The notes: generated by a model not told the origin, from the sequence alone. A stretch of DNA of 64,000 bases from Pseudomonas synxantha (GCF_900105675.1 NZ_LT629786.1:5580001-5644000); one strand, 5' to 3'. Shown: positions 45,722-56,191, counted from the stretch's first letter. Translations and numbers: made by a program.

Positions 45722-47827
45722 TCAAGGCAAACGCGGGTACGACCAACCAGCAACGTCCTCGGCCATCAATGGCGCCGCCGCCCACGGCCCCTGGATGTGC
45801 GTGCAACCATTGGCTTTGAGCCACTGGATTTGCTCAAGGGTCTGCACCCCCTCGGCAATCACCAGCACATCAAAATGCCCACACAACTGGATGATGCTGC
45901 GTGCCATCGCCGCATCCCGCGTCGAACCGGGCAGGCGCGCCACCAGTTGCGGGTCAAGCTTGAGGGTATCGAACTGCAAGTCCCGCAAATGGGCCAATGA
46001 ACAGTGACCTGAACCAAAGTCATCCAGGGCAATACGCACCCCAATCCGGCGCAATAGCTGCAGCTGTTTGGTCGACTCCTCCAGGTTACTCATCAGGCAG
46101 TTCTCGCCGATTTCCACCTCCAGTTGTCGCCCCTGCAGCCCATATCGCTCCAGGATCTGCTGCAGTTGGCTGGCCAGGTTGGGCATATTGAACTGGCTGC
46201 TGCTCAGGCTCACGCTCAGCACCAGCTCAGGGTCGAAGACGCCCTGCCAGGCTTGGCGCTGGGCAGCGACTTGCTGGTAGATCCAGGCGCTCAACTGGCT
46301 GATCAACCGCGCCTCTTCCAGCAGCGGCAAGAACAGACCCGGCGGTACATCGCCGACGCTCGGATGCTGCCAGCGCAACAACGCTTCGACACCGCGCAAA
46401 CGTCCATCCACAACACAAACCTGGGGCTGGTACACCAGGGTGAAATCCTTGTTTTGAATGGCGGTGCGCACGCTGTCTTCAAGCATCAGCCGCGAACGGG
46501 CACGGCCGTTCATTTCCTGGTCGTAATAACGATACTGCTGACGGCCGGCCCGCTTGGCTTCGTACATCGCAATGTCCGCCGCTCGTAACAGACCATTCAG
46601 GTCCGAGCCACAATCCGGGAACGTCGCGATCCCGATACTGACCCCGAGCATCACCTCCAAACCGTCGACCTGCTGGCACACAGAGACTCGCTCGATGAGC
46701 TTTTCCGCGATCTTCGCCGCCTGTTCGGGAAATTCCAACTCAAGCAACGCGGTGAACTCGTCCCCGCCCATGCGCCCGAGAATGTCGTAGGAGCGCAGAC
46801 AGGCTTGCATCTGTTCCGACACCCAGCGCAGCACCCGGTCGCCAGCGTCGTGGCCCAGCGTATCGTTGACCCGCTTGAAGCCATCCAAGTCCAGGTACAG
46901 CAAGACCAGCGCCTGCTCGTTGCGTTCGTTGCGCAACAAGGTGCTCTCTACCGCCTGATGGAATCCACGACGATTGAGCAGCCCGGTCAACGGGTCGGTC
47001 ACGGCCTGGAATTCCAGTTGCTGATGAAGATGGCGCACTTCGGACATGTCCAGCACCGTCACGACCATGGCCTTCTGCTCGGCGGGCAACGGCGCACAGG
47101 ACAATGCCACCGGCACCTGCTGGCCGCGCCCGGTGCGCAAAATGGCGTCATGCTGGCGCCATGTCTCACCTCTGCGATACGCCTCGTACATCGGGAAGCC
47201 CAACCAGGCGGGCACATGGGGTTTTTGCAGGAAACTCAGGAAACTCTCGCCCTGCAGCTCAGCCATCGTGGCGTTCAGCAAACGCGAGATAGCCGGGTTG
47301 GCGTACTCGATCACACTGCCTTCGCCCACCACCAGGATGCCCTCGGCAGCGTTATCCAGTATCGAGGCATTAAAGGCCCTGGCCAGCTCCAGGTCATGGC
47401 TCAGGCACTGCAAGGCACGGCGGTTGCGCTGATGCTCAAGCAATGCCTGCACCTTGGGCTTGAGGATATGCGGGTCAAACGGCTTGAACAGGTAGTCGAT
47501 CGCTCCGCTGGCATAGCCTTCAAGCACCGCCGCGGGGGACTGGGCAGTGGCCGTCAGGAAGATAATTGGCGTCATGCGTGTGCGTTGGTTGCCACGCATC
47601 AGGCGCGCCACCTCAAAGCCGTCCATACCGGGCATGCGCACGTCCAGCAGCACCAGGTCGACATCGTGGGCCAGCAGCAACTCCAAGGCTTCCAGGCCGG
47701 ACGTGGCGGTGATCACCTGCCAGTCTTCACGTTGCAACAGCGCACGCATGCTGACGAGGTTTTCCGGGTAGTCATCGACCACCAGAAGAACCGAACTTGC
47801 ATCGCCGGGTTGTGGAGCGCCATCCAT
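45722..47827 (-). CDS. REC-PAS-GGDEF-EAL response regulator for c-di-GMP
   Basis: 701-residue signalling protein. The receiver domain (1-125) has acidic D18-D19 and phosphorylation site D62. A PAS-like domain spans about 150-265. The GGDEF domain has GGDEF at 354-358 and an inhibitory-site RSYD at 345-348. The EAL domain starts at E481-A-L and keeps D602-D603 and VIAEGVQT. The Asn that normally binds metal in VNLS is Ser540 (VSLSSSQF), so the phosphodiesterase may be weak. It is therefore probably an active diguanylate cyclase with uncertain phosphodiesterase activity. Start at 47827 has AAGGAAG upstream. No kinase gene is next to it. Confidence 0.9.
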   Translation of the reverse strand: MDGAPQPGDASSVLLVVDDYPENLVSMRALLQREDWQVITATSGLEALELLLAHDVDLVLLDVRMPGMDGFEVARLMRGNQRTRMTPIIFLTATAQSPAAVLEGYASGAIDYLFKPFDPHILKPKVQALLEHQRNRRALQCLSHDLELARAFNASILDNAAEGILVVGEGSVIEYANPAISRLLNATMAELQGESFLSFLQKPHVPAWLGFPMYEAYRRGETWRQHDAILRTGRGQQVPVALSCAPLPAEQKAMVVTVLDMSEVRHLHQQLEFQAVTDPLTGLLNRRGFHQAVESTLLRNERNEQALVLLYLDLDGFKRVNDTLGHDAGDRVLRWVSEQMQACLRSYDILGRMGGDEFTALLELEFPEQAAKIAEKLIERVSVCQQVDGLEVMLGVSIGIATFPDCGSDLNGLLRAADIAMYEAKRAGRQQYRYYDQEMNGRARSRLMLEDSVRTAIQNKDFTLVYQPQVCVVDGRLRGVEALLRWQHPSVGDVPPGLFLPLLEEARLISQLSAWIYQQVAAQRQAWQGVFDPELVLSVSLSSSQFNMPNLASQLQQILERYGLQGRQLEVEIGENCLMSNLEESTKQLQLLRRIGVRIALDDFGSGHCSLAHLRDLQFDTLKLDPQLVARLPGSTRDAAMARSIIQLCGHFDVLVIAEGVQTLEQIQWLKANGCTHIQGPWAAAPLMAEDVAGWSYPRLP

Positions 47828-48137
47828 GCTACGTCTCTTCCTTAGGGAGCTGCACCGGTCACTTCTGATACAAAGGCCGGATAAACACTGAGGGCTCACT
47901 CTAGCCCCGGTTCCAAAAAAGCAGAAGTGACGCGAATGCCCTCATTGCACCAAAGCCAAGGTAGCCGACTAACGGTAAGGCCCTGTAGCCCGCGATTCAT
48001 GGGCAACATGGCTTTTTGGCATTCCTCTGACGCCAATAAATTGCCAGCAATTGTTTAACAATCGTACGAGCAGCGCCTATAAAGAACCGGTAAGGCCTGC
48101 GGGCCAACGCTTTCACCCTCTGTAAAAGGCCAACACC
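47828..48137. other. intergenic region between GGDEF-EAL and alginate lyase genes
   Basis: 310 bases with no gene. The two genes diverge, so both promoters lie here. Nothing beyond a ribosome-binding site (AAAAGG) before the lyase gene was recognised. Confidence 0.5.
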
Positions 48138-48803
48138 ATGATCGACCTTTCCACCTGGAACCTCAGCATTCCGGTCGGCTCCCCGCCCACGACCATCGAC
48201 ACCCCGAGGCTACTGAGCGGCTTCAACGATCAATACTTCCAGGCCGAAGGCAGCGACGTGCAGTTCTGGACCCCCGTTACCGGCACCCGCACCGAAAACG
48301 CCATCTACCCGCGTAGCGAACTGCGCGAAACCTACGCCGACGGCCGCCTGCGCAACTGGACCTACCCCGAGGCCGACAACTTTCTGCGCGCCACCCTGGC
48401 GGTCAATCAGGTGCCCTCGTCCGGCAAAATCGTGATCGGCCAGATCCACGCCTATGACAGCCAAAAGCCGCTGATTAAGCTGGAGTACCAGTTCAAGGAA
48501 AAAACCCAGACCGGCAATATCGTCGCCAAGGTGCGCATGCGCCCGGATGAAGCCGAAAGCCGGGTGATAATCGTCGCCTCCAATGTGCCGCTGGAGAAGA
48601 GCTTCACCTACGTGATCAACCTGAACAAAGCCGGGCTGCTCAGCGTGTATGCCGCCGACAGTGAGTGGAATGAACGCATCGGCGCGGCCTGGGGCGACAA
48701 GCCGTTGTACTTCAAGGCGGGGGTGTATGTGCAGGACAACAGTGGGGACAGCCAGGAGGGGGCACGGGTGACGTTTGCGAAGTTGGATATTGATCACGAG
48801 TAA
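48138..48803 (+). CDS. polysaccharide lyase family 7 alginate lyase
   Basis: 221-residue PL7 lyase that cleaves alginate by beta-elimination. The conserved strands are RSELRE (59-64), QIH (102-104) and YFKAGVY (about 191-197), the three PL7 motifs carrying catalytic Arg, Gln and His with a Tyr. No signal peptide is visible, as in other small Pseudomonas PL7 enzymes; the enzyme may act inside the cell or be released. It is a stand-alone gene, not part of the alginate biosynthesis cluster. Confidence 0.9.
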   Translation: MIDLSTWNLSIPVGSPPTTIDTPRLLSGFNDQYFQAEGSDVQFWTPVTGTRTENAIYPRSELRETYADGRLRNWTYPEADNFLRATLAVNQVPSSGKIVIGQIHAYDSQKPLIKLEYQFKEKTQTGNIVAKVRMRPDEAESRVIIVASNVPLEKSFTYVINLNKAGLLSVYAADSEWNERIGAAWGDKPLYFKAGVYVQDNSGDSQEGARVTFAKLDIDHE

Positions 48804-48862
48804 ATGGATTGGCCTATTTCGAGTAGGCAACGTCCGATAAGCACAAGGATCATTCCAGATCC

Positions 48863-48894
48863 CCTGTGGGAGAGGGCTTGCCCCCTCCCACACT
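48863..48894. repeat. single REP hairpin
   Basis: CTGTGGGAGAGGGCTTGCCC and CCCTCCCACA form a hairpin; it is a single unit. Confidence 0.75.
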
Positions 48895-49146
48895 TGCCCT
48901 GTGTGGCCTGAGGGCCTGAGGTTCGTCCTACAGGGCCGTCGCGGCCAGTTAAGCCGGCCACTGGCTGAACAGCGATAGGGTTTCGCAGCCATACAGCGTT
49001 AAACCGCACCCTTCAAAACAGTCCCGGTATATTAGAAATAACCTCAGCTTTTAATACCCTTCGGCATTGCTCGCTTGCGACCAATGGTCACTTAGATTAC
49101 CTAAGTCCTGCTCGCTCAGCGCATCAACTCGAAACGGTATAAAAAA

Positions 49147-49162
49147 CTGTCAACTTTGACAG
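49147..49162. promoter_or_regulatory. lux-box-like inverted repeat
   Basis: CTGTCAACTTTGACAG: arms CTGTCAA and TTGACAG around a two-base centre, fitting CT-N12-AG. It shares CTGTCA-N4-TGACAG with the palindrome at 13241-13258 upstream of the tyrosinase gene and sits 71 bases before the gene at 49234. The regulator is inferred. Confidence 0.45.
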
Positions 49163-49233
49163 GTGATCTCTATTGTCGGGCCCGCTAATTTAAACGCTCC
49201 CACACTTGAAGTTTCACCATAAGGAGCGCAGCT

Positions 49234-49581
49234 ATGACAATGCCTAATCCAATGGGAACCTATGCAGGAGTTAGAGCCGGCAACGCCAATCAGAATTTTT
49301 ACTTGACCATTACGGCAGCCAATAGCAGTACTGGCGAAATAAAGGCAGACTATCACGATGGCATCAGAGCCAACCCGCTCATTGGCAAATACAGTTTTGC
49401 GAATGCTGAACATGGAGGTCAAGCCAGCTTCGAGTTATCCAGCGCGCCCGGAAGCGCAGCAAATTATGCATTTTCACTGGTTTCAAATGCAGTAACCGTC
49501 TCTCAACCGTTCGACACGTTAAGCGGAAACTATTGGCTGAACGGCGGAAGCCATCGCATAGACTTGAAAAAGACTTATTAG
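49234..49581 (+). CDS. small orphan protein, beta-rich
   Basis: 115 residues, not recognised. No signal peptide. The sequence is rich in Gly, Ser, Asn and beta-strand residues (NFYLTITAANSSTGEIKADY, LIGKYSFANAEHGGQASFEL, LSGNYWLNGGSHRIDL). The three strands with GxY-type ends resemble the repeat pattern of avidin-like barrels, but this is only a visual similarity. Its composition is less GC-rich than neighbours. AAGGAG precedes the ATG. It has its own promoter-side inverted repeat and a terminator, so it is a free-standing gene. Confidence 0.7.
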   Translation: MTMPNPMGTYAGVRAGNANQNFYLTITAANSSTGEIKADYHDGIRANPLIGKYSFANAEHGGQASFELSSAPGSAANYAFSLVSNAVTVSQPFDTLSGNYWLNGGSHRIDLKKTY

Positions 49582-49596
49582 AGCACTACCGATAAT

Positions 49597-49627
49597 AAAA
49601 AAGCCCGCATCACTGCGGGCTTCTCTT
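49597..49627. terminator. bidirectional terminator
   Basis: Seven-base stem GCCCGCA / TGCGGGC with a four-base loop; six A residues on the left and T-rich sequence on the right let it stop both the plus-strand orphan gene and the minus-strand fba. Confidence 0.85.
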
Positions 49628-49640
49628 CAACGCCTAAGGC

Positions 49641-50705
49641 TCAATTCACCTTAGCGTTCAACTCACCTTTCAAATACCGCTGGTACATCGCTTCCAACGA
49701 AATCGGCTTGATCTTCGACGCATTACCCGCAGTACCAAACGCTTCGTAGCGAGCAATACACACATCGCGCATCGCCGTCACAGTAGCACCGAAGAATTTA
49801 CGTGGGTCAAATTCGCTCGGGTTAGTCGCCATCAGGCGGCGCATTGCACCCGTCGAGGCCAGACGCAGGTCAGTATCGATGTTGACCTTACGCACGCCGT
49901 ACTTGATGCCTTCGACGATTTCTTCAACCGGTACGCCGTAGGTTTCTTTGATGTCGCCGCCGTATTGGTTGATGATCGCCAGCCACTCTTGCGGTACCGA
50001 GGAAGAACCGTGCATCACCAGGTGGGTGTTGGGGATGCGCTTATGGATTTCCTTGATGCGGTCGATGGCCAGCACGTCGCCGGTAGGCGGCTTGGTGAAC
50101 TTGTAGGCGCCGTGGCTGGTGCCGATGGCGATGGCCAGGGCGTCGACCTGGGTCTTCTTGACGAAGTCGGCCGCTTCTTCCGGGTCGGTCAGCATCTGGC
50201 TGTGATCAAGCACGCCTTCGGCGCCGATGCCGTCTTCTTCACCGGCCATGCCGGTTTCCAACGAACCCAGGCAACCCAGCTCACCTTCAACCGATACGCC
50301 GCAGGCGTGAGCCATGGCGACGGTTTGTTGGGTCACGCGCACGTTGTACTCGTAGTCGGTCGGGGTCTTGCCGTCTTCGCCGAGGGAGCCGTCCATCATC
50401 ACCGAGCTGAAACCCAGCTGGATGGAGCGCTGGCACACGTCAGGGCTGGTGCCGTGGTCCTGGTGCATGCACACCGGGATATGCGGGAATTCTTCGATGG
50501 CGGCGAGGATCAGGTGACGCAGGAACGGGGCGCCGGCATATTTGCGCGCACCGGCCGAAGCCTGGACGATCACTGGGGAGTCGGTCTTGTCAGCGGCTTC
50601 CATGATGGCGCGCATCTGCTCAAGGTTGTTGACGTTAAAGGCTGGGACGCCGTAGCCGAACTCGGCTGCGTGGTCCAGCATTTGACGCATGCTGATAAGT
50701 GCCAT
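49641..50705 (-). CDS. fba: fructose-bisphosphate aldolase, class II
   Basis: 354-residue zinc-dependent aldolase cleaving fructose-1,6-bisphosphate. Zinc and active-site motifs are [29 protein letters not shown] (about 78-106) and [12 protein letters not shown] (about 228-239). It is the last of the leftward tkt-epd-pgk-fba series, but is separated from pgk by two lipoprotein genes and a REP pair, so it may have its own promoter in 50706-50968. Confidence 0.95.
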   Translation of the reverse strand: MALISMRQMLDHAAEFGYGVPAFNVNNLEQMRAIMEAADKTDSPVIVQASAGARKYAGAPFLRHLILAAIEEFPHIPVCMHQDHGTSPDVCQRSIQLGFSSVMMDGSLGEDGKTPTDYEYNVRVTQQTVAMAHACGVSVEGELGCLGSLETGMAGEEDGIGAEGVLDHSQMLTDPEEAADFVKKTQVDALAIAIGTSHGAYKFTKPPTGDVLAIDRIKEIHKRIPNTHLVMHGSSSVPQEWLAIINQYGGDIKETYGVPVEEIVEGIKYGVRKVNIDTDLRLASTGAMRRLMATNPSEFDPRKFFGATVTAMRDVCIARYEAFGTAGNASKIKPISLEAMYQRYLKGELNAKVN

Positions 50706-50853
50706 TGTGTTGTCTCTCCCGGTCGAGGGTCGTTAATCGTGCAAGCCTGCCGTAGCGGCGGCTGCTATTCAAGTTATTGCAGATCAAGGGGTTGAACCTT
50801 GTGCTGCTGAATCGTTATTGCAGTAACCGGCTCTCACTTTGGAACCCGATTTA

Positions 50854-50946
50854 CTGTGGGAGGGGGCTTGCTCCCGATTGCAGTGTGTCAGCCAGCACAT
50901 GGGTGTCCGGCAGACCGCTATCGGGGGCAAGCCCCCTCCCACATTT
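50854..50946. repeat. paired REP element upstream of fba
   Basis: TGTGGGAGGGGGCTTGCTCC and GGGGGCAAGCCCCCTCCCACA-type partner with GTGTGTCAG between, in the fba-lipoprotein gap. Confidence 0.9.
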
Positions 50947-50968
50947 GGATCTCATTACAGTCAAAATT

Positions 50969-51301
50969 TCACTGAGCTTTGCAACCGCGCCCGATCAAAT
51001 CATCGGTGGCCACCCAGTAAACCAGGCCTTCCTCACCTTTGGTGTGAAACGCCAACTGGCCGTCGCTGTACAACACGCCCGAGGCGGAAACCTCCTGCTT
51101 GAGACGGTAAACCTGGTCCGAACCACCGAGGCGTACATCCACCTCGCTACGGGCCTGGTTGGCAAAGCGCCAGTTGACCTCGGCCTTGCTGTCGCAGGTC
51201 CAGGTGGTCCACTTATCGGCAGGCTCTGCCTTGTTAAACATGTTCATGCTGCTGCAGCCAGCCAACAGGGCCAGGGCTGCCAGGGCGAAAACGCCTTTCA
51301 T
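50969..51301 (-). CDS. MliC-like lipoprotein (lysozyme inhibitor family)
   Basis: 110-residue lipoprotein with lipobox LLAGCSS (cysteine about 16). The mature domain has WTCDSKAEVNWRF, LGGSDQVYRLKQEVSASGVLYSDG and a final GRGCKA, which fit the MliC/PliC family, periplasmic inhibitors of C-type lysozyme. The start at 51301 has GAGGATT upstream; a TTG two codons earlier is less likely. It lies between pgk and fba with a second small lipoprotein gene. Confidence 0.8.
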   Translation of the reverse strand: MKGVFALAALALLAGCSSMNMFNKAEPADKWTTWTCDSKAEVNWRFANQARSEVDVRLGGSDQVYRLKQEVSASGVLYSDGQLAFHTKGEEGLVYWVATDDLIGRGCKAQ

Positions 51302-51364
51302 TGCCAATCCTCGAACGGCGACCCCGGAAGGCCGCCTTTGCTGTCGGTTAGTGGATCAGACCCG

Positions 51365-51592
51365 TCATGGGCAACCCTGTTCCTGACCGTTGGGCGCGGA
51401 ATCGTATTTCTCCAGCCGTTCGTTGCCGATGCGCTTGTTGATCACCGGCATGGTCTCGGCTTGCCAGTCAGCCTGGTAACAGCTTTTTTTCAGCGGCGCC
51501 TTGGCGTTATCCGCCTCGGGCGCCGCACTTGGCGTGCTGCCGCAGCCGGCCAGCAGGCCTGCTGCGATTACCAGTGCCAACGACTTGATCAT
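51365..51592 (-). CDS. small hypothetical lipoprotein
   Basis: 75-residue protein with signal and lipobox LLAGCGS (MIKSLALVIAAGLLAGC). The short mature part has CYQADWQAETMPVINKRIGNERLEKYD and a cysteine near the end. Family not recognised. AGGAG lies before the ATG. It lies 31 bases after pgk on the same strand and 63 bases before the MliC-like gene. Confidence 0.75.
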   Translation of the reverse strand: MIKSLALVIAAGLLAGCGSTPSAAPEADNAKAPLKKSCYQADWQAETMPVINKRIGNERLEKYDSAPNGQEQGCP

Positions 51593-51623
51593 GGGAACAC
51601 TCCTTTTCCTGATCACGCGAGCC

Positions 51624-52787
51624 TTAGCCCTTGGCTCGGGTTTCCAGCACTTCCACGGCTGGCAGCACCTTGCCCTCGACGAACTCGAGGAACGCGCCGC
51701 CACCGGTAGAAATGTAGGAGATCTGATCAGCAACGCCGTATTTATCGATGGCCGCCAGAGTGTCACCACCGCCGGCAATGGAGAAAGCCGAGCTTTCAGC
51801 GATCGCCTTGGCCAGTACCTTTGTGCCGTTGCCGAACTGGTCGAACTCGAACACGCCCACCGGACCATTCCACAGGATAGTCTGGGATGCCTTGAGCAGT
51901 TCGGCGAAGTTGGCCGCAGTTTGCGGGCCGATATCCAGGATCATGTCGTCAGCGGCCACGTCAGCGATGAGCTTGACGGTGGCTTCGGCGCTTTCAGCGA
52001 ACTCTTTGGCTACGACCACGTCCACCGGCAATGGCACGCTGACTTTGGCGGCGATGGCGCGGGCGGTATCCAACAGATCCGGCTCGTACAGGGACTTGCC
52101 CACCGGATGGCCGGCTGCGGCCAGGAAGGTGTTGGCGATGCCGCCGCCGACGATCAACTGGTTGCAGATCTGGCTGAGGCTATTGAGTACATCCAGCTTG
52201 GTGGAGACCTTGGAGCCGGCGACGATGGCGGCCATCGGCTGGGCCGGAGCGCCCAAGGCCTTGCCCAATGCATCCAGTTCAGCGGCCAGCAGCGGGCCGG
52301 CAGCGGCAACCTTGGCGAACTTGGCTACGCCGTGGGTCGAACCTTCGGCGCGGTGTGCAGTGCCGAAAGCGTCCATCACAAACACGTCACACAGCGCCGC
52401 GTATTGCTGGGCCAGTTCGTCGCTGTTCTTCTTCTCGCCCTTGTTGAAGCGCACGTTTTCGAACAGCACGATATCGCCAGGCTTAACATCAACACCACCC
52501 AGGTAGTCAGCCACCAACGGCACGTCACGGCCCAGGGCCTTGCTCAGGTATTCAGCTACCGGCTTGAGGCTGTTTTCGGCAGAAAACTCACCTTCGGTCG
52601 GGCGACCCAAGTGGGAGCAGACCATCACCGCTGCGCCTTTTTCCAGGGCCAGCTTGATGGTCGGCAGCGAGGCCAGGATTCGCGCATCGCTGGTGACAAC
52701 ACCGTCCTTGACTGGGACGTTGAGGTCTTCGCGGATCAGTACGCGTTTACCTTGCAGATCGAGGTCGGTCATCTTCAACACGGTCAT
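51624..52787 (-). CDS. pgk: phosphoglycerate kinase
   Basis: 387-residue glycolytic kinase. Typical motifs are [15 protein letters not shown] (about 14-29), [15 protein letters not shown] and the C-terminal [13 protein letters not shown] (nucleotide loop). AGGAA precedes the ATG. It lies 17 bases after epd on the same strand. Confidence 0.96.
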   Translation of the reverse strand: MTVLKMTDLDLQGKRVLIREDLNVPVKDGVVTSDARILASLPTIKLALEKGAAVMVCSHLGRPTEGEFSAENSLKPVAEYLSKALGRDVPLVADYLGGVDVKPGDIVLFENVRFNKGEKKNSDELAQQYAALCDVFVMDAFGTAHRAEGSTHGVAKFAKVAAAGPLLAAELDALGKALGAPAQPMAAIVAGSKVSTKLDVLNSLSQICNQLIVGGGIANTFLAAAGHPVGKSLYEPDLLDTARAIAAKVSVPLPVDVVVAKEFAESAEATVKLIADVAADDMILDIGPQTAANFAELLKASQTILWNGPVGVFEFDQFGNGTKVLAKAIAESSAFSIAGGGDTLAAIDKYGVADQISYISTGGGAFLEFVEGKVLPAVEVLETRAKG

Positions 52788-52804
52788 GGGTCGCAGTTCC
52801 TGAA

Positions 52805-53860
52805 TTACTGTTGAGGTTGTTTAGAGGCGATGTGCAGATAATGTTCCGCAACATCCAGCATTCGGTTGGCAAAGCCCCATTCGTTGTCGAACCAGGCCAG
52901 GATGTTCACCAGCCTCGGGCCGGAAACGCGAGTCTGGCTGGCATCGACAATCGCCGAATGCGGGTCATGGTTGAAATCGCAACTGGCGTGGGGCAACTCG
53001 GTGTAGGCCAGCAGGCCTTTGAGCGGGCCGCTGGTGGCGGCCTCGCGCAGGATCCGGTTGACCTCCGTCGCATCGGTGTCGCTGACGGTTTGCATGGTGA
53101 TATCCAGGCAAGACACATTCACCGTCGGCACCCGTACGGCTTTGGCCTGGATTCGCCCGGCAAGTTCCGGCAACAGTCGCTCGATGCCGCGAGCTAAACC
53201 TGTGGACACCGGAATCACCGACTGGAACGCCGAACGCGTACGGCGCAGGTCTTCGTGGTGATAAGCGTCAATCACCGGCTGGTCGTTCATTGCCGAGTGA
53301 ATCGTGGTGATCGACACGTAATCCACACCGATCGCCTGATCCAGCAAGCGCAACAGCGGCACGCTGCAGTTGGTGGTACACGAAGCGTTGGACACCAGCA
53401 GTTCATCGCCAGTCAGGCAATCCTGGTTGATGCCGTAGACGATGGTGGCGTCCACATCCGCCTCGCTGGCCATCGGCTGGGAAAACAGCACACGCGGCGC
53501 ACCGGCATCGAGAAAACGCTGGCCATCGGCACGGGTGTGATAGGCACCGGAGCATTCCAACACCAGGTCGACGCCCAGCGCCGCCCAGTCGATGCCCTCG
53601 GGGGTGGCACTGCGCAACACTTTCACGCAGTCGCCATTGATATGCAGACAATCGCCGTCGACCCGCACTTCGCCGGGAAAGCGGCCGTGGGTGGAGTCAA
53701 AGCGTGTCAGGTATTCGATGCTGGCCATATCGGCCAGATCGTTGATCGCGACAATTTCAAACCCGGCCGCCGTCCCTCGCTCGAACAGCGCACGCAAGAC
53801 GCAACGACCAATGCGGCCGTAGCCGTTGAGTGCAACTTTGTAAGGACGCGGTTGGGGCAT
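52805..53860 (-). CDS. epd: erythrose-4-phosphate dehydrogenase
   Basis: 351-residue GAPDH-family enzyme. The catalytic motif is [18 protein letters not shown] (about 150-167) and the NAD motif is [17 protein letters not shown]. It is assigned as Epd, which oxidises erythrose-4-phosphate on the way to pyridoxal phosphate, because of its place between tkt and pgk and its [15 protein letters not shown] segment. The start at 53860 has GAGAAC upstream. GapA function cannot be excluded by reading alone. Confidence 0.88.
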   Translation of the reverse strand: MPQPRPYKVALNGYGRIGRCVLRALFERGTAAGFEIVAINDLADMASIEYLTRFDSTHGRFPGEVRVDGDCLHINGDCVKVLRSATPEGIDWAALGVDLVLECSGAYHTRADGQRFLDAGAPRVLFSQPMASEADVDATIVYGINQDCLTGDELLVSNASCTTNCSVPLLRLLDQAIGVDYVSITTIHSAMNDQPVIDAYHHEDLRRTRSAFQSVIPVSTGLARGIERLLPELAGRIQAKAVRVPTVNVSCLDITMQTVSDTDATEVNRILREAATSGPLKGLLAYTELPHASCDFNHDPHSAIVDASQTRVSGPRLVNILAWFDNEWGFANRMLDVAEHYLHIASKQPQQ

Positions 53861-53900
53861 GGGGTTCTCGATCAAGGTTAGTTCGGTGCCGAATGCACTA

Positions 53901-53973
53901 CCGCTATCGCGGGCAAGCCCGCTCCCACATTAGATCGCGATCCAAATGTGGGAGCGGGCTTGCCCGCGATAGC
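53901..53973. repeat. paired REP element of a different core
   Basis: ATCGCGGGCAAGCCCGCTCC and GGAGCGGGCTTGCCCGCGAT: a GCGGGCTTGCCCGC core unlike the GGGGG type elsewhere, between epd and tkt. Confidence 0.85.
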
Positions 53974-53998
53974 GCCAGTGCAGACAACGCAGACTGAC

Positions 53999-55996
53999 TT
54001 AGTCTTCCAGCAGCTCTTCAGCCTGACCCAGGATATTTTCCAGGGTGAAACCAAACTCTTCGAACAACGCTGGTGCCGGCGCCGACTCACCGTAGGTGGT
54101 CATGCCGATCACGCGGCCTTCCAGGCCCACGTACTTGTACCAGTAGTCGGCGTGGGCCGCTTCGATGGCGATACGCGCGCTGACCTGCAAAGGCAACACC
54201 GACTGCTTGTAGCCGGCGTCCTGGGCTTCGAACACGCTGGTGCACGGCATGGACACGACGCGTACATTGCGGCCCTGGGCGGTCAGCTTGTCGTAGGCCT
54301 GGACGGTCAGGCCCACTTCCGAACCGGTGGAGATCAGGATCAGCTCCGGCTCGCCGATGCAGTCCTTGAGCACATAACCACCACGGCTGATGTCGGCGAT
54401 CTGCGCGTCGGTACGTACCTGGTGTTGCAGGTTCTGGCGCGAGAAGATCAGCGCCGAAGGGCCGTCCTTGCGCTCGATGGCGTGCTTCCAGGCCACGGCC
54501 GATTCAACCGCGTCGGCTGGGCGCCAGCAATCCAGGTTCGGCGTGGTACGCAGGCTGGTCAGTTGCTCGACCGGCTGGTGCGTCGGGCCATCTTCGCCCA
54601 GGCCGATGGAGTCGTGGGTGTACACATGGATCACGCGCTTCTTCATCAGTGCGGCCATGCGCACGGCGTTACGGGCGTATTCCATGAACATCAGGAAGGT
54701 CGCGCCGTATGGCACCAAGCCGCCGTGCAGGGACACGCCGTTCATGATGGCGCTCATGCCGAACTCGCGCACGCCGTAGTACATGTAGTTGCCGCTGGCA
54801 TCTTCTGCCGAGACACCTTTGCAGCCTTTCCACAGGGTCAGGTTGGAACCGGCCAGGTCGGCCGAGCCGCCGAGAATCTCAGGCAGCAGCGGGCCAAACG
54901 CGTTCAGGGTGTTCTGGCTGGCTTTACGGCTGGCGATGGTCTCGCCCTTGGCCGCGACTTCGGCGATGTAGGCCGAGGCTTTTGCCGAGAAGTCGGCAGG
55001 CAGGTCACCGGCCAGACGGCGTACCAGCTCGTTGGCCAGTTCCGGGAATTCGGCGGAGTAGGCAGCGAAACGCTGGTCCCATTCGGCTTCGGTGGCCAGG
55101 CCTTTTTCCTTGGCATCCCATTCGGCGTAGATGTCGGCCGGGATTTCAAACGGGCCGTGGTTCCACTTCAGCGCTTCGCGGGTCAGGGCGATTTCCGCGT
55201 CACCCAGTGGGGCGCCGTGGCAGTCTTCTTTACCTTGCTTGTTCGGCGAGCCGAAGCCGATAGTGGTCTTGCAGCAGATCAGGGTCGGCTGTGCGCTCTT
55301 GCGCGCGGTGTCGATGGCGATCTTGATTTCTTCAGGATCGTGGCCGTCGACGTTGCGAATCACCTGCCAGTTGTAGGCTTCGAAACGCTTGGGGGTGTCG
55401 TCGGTGAACCAGCCTTCGACTTCACCGTCGATGGAGATGCCGTTGTCATCGTAGAAGGCGATCAGCTTGCCCAGGCCGAGAGTGCCAGCCAGGGACGCGA
55501 CTTCATGGGAAATGCCTTCCATCATGCAGCCATCACCCAGGAACACGTAGGTGTGGTGGTCGACGATGTCGTGGCCAGGGCGGTTGAACTGCGCGCCCAG
55601 GACTTTTTCCGCCAGCGCAAAGCCTACGGCGTTGGCCAGGCCTTGGCCCAGGGGACCGGTGGTGGTCTCAACGCCTGGGGTGTAGCCGAATTCCGGGTGG
55701 CCCGGGGTGCGGCTGTGCAGCTGGCGGAAGCTCTTGAGGTCGTCGATGGTGACGTCGTAGCCAGTCAGGTGCAGCAGCGAGTAGATCAGCATCGAGCCGT
55801 GGCCGTTGGACAGCACGAAGCGGTCACGGTCGGCGAACGACGGGTTGCTCGGGTTGTGTTTCAGGTAGTCACGCCAAAGTACCTCGGCGATATCCGCCAT
55901 GCCCATCGGGGCACCGGGATGGCCGCTGTTGGCTTTTTGCACGGCATCCATGCTGAGGGCACGAATGGCGTTGGCACGCTCACGACGGCTGGGCAT
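53999..55996 (-). CDS. tkt: transketolase
   Basis: 665-residue thiamine-diphosphate enzyme of the pentose phosphate pathway. Motifs: [18 protein letters not shown] (about 20-38), [20 protein letters not shown] with the GDG...N thiamine motif (about 152-182), and [15 protein letters not shown] (about 405-420). It is the first gene of the leftward tkt-epd-pgk series and diverges from the ArsR-methyltransferase and metK genes. Confidence 0.96.
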   Translation of the reverse strand: MPSRRERANAIRALSMDAVQKANSGHPGAPMGMADIAEVLWRDYLKHNPSNPSFADRDRFVLSNGHGSMLIYSLLHLTGYDVTIDDLKSFRQLHSRTPGHPEFGYTPGVETTTGPLGQGLANAVGFALAEKVLGAQFNRPGHDIVDHHTYVFLGDGCMMEGISHEVASLAGTLGLGKLIAFYDDNGISIDGEVEGWFTDDTPKRFEAYNWQVIRNVDGHDPEEIKIAIDTARKSAQPTLICCKTTIGFGSPNKQGKEDCHGAPLGDAEIALTREALKWNHGPFEIPADIYAEWDAKEKGLATEAEWDQRFAAYSAEFPELANELVRRLAGDLPADFSAKASAYIAEVAAKGETIASRKASQNTLNAFGPLLPEILGGSADLAGSNLTLWKGCKGVSAEDASGNYMYYGVREFGMSAIMNGVSLHGGLVPYGATFLMFMEYARNAVRMAALMKKRVIHVYTHDSIGLGEDGPTHQPVEQLTSLRTTPNLDCWRPADAVESAVAWKHAIERKDGPSALIFSRQNLQHQVRTDAQIADISRGGYVLKDCIGEPELILISTGSEVGLTVQAYDKLTAQGRNVRVVSMPCTSVFEAQDAGYKQSVLPLQVSARIAIEAAHADYWYKYVGLEGRVIGMTTYGESAPAPALFEEFGFTLENILGQAEELLED

Positions 55997-56191
55997 CGCT
56001 GATCTCCTGGAGTTTGCTTAAAAGAAACGGAAAAAAGGACCGGCATTTTCCCTCAGCCACCGCCTGCGGGCAATGACAGATAGTCACTTGAAGAGCTTTT
56101 TCCCGAGGTTTCTACAGTTATCCCTTGCAGAACCCTGCCACAGGTTCGTCTAGGGGTTATAGCGGTGGCTTATAACCGCCACTTATCGATC

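Larger units (their letters stand above)
48804..49233. other. intergenic region with REP hairpin and lux-box-like site
   Basis: 430 bases with no gene. The left part has a single REP hairpin (48863-48894). The right part is more AT-rich and has the inverted repeat CTGTCAACTTTGACAG (49147-49162), 72 bases before the next gene, whose RBS is AAGGAG. Confidence 0.5.

Noticed and set aside
52805..53860. gapA (glyceraldehyde-3-phosphate dehydrogenase) for the GAPDH-family gene
   Set aside because: Position between tkt and pgk and overall features favour epd, although the two families are close.
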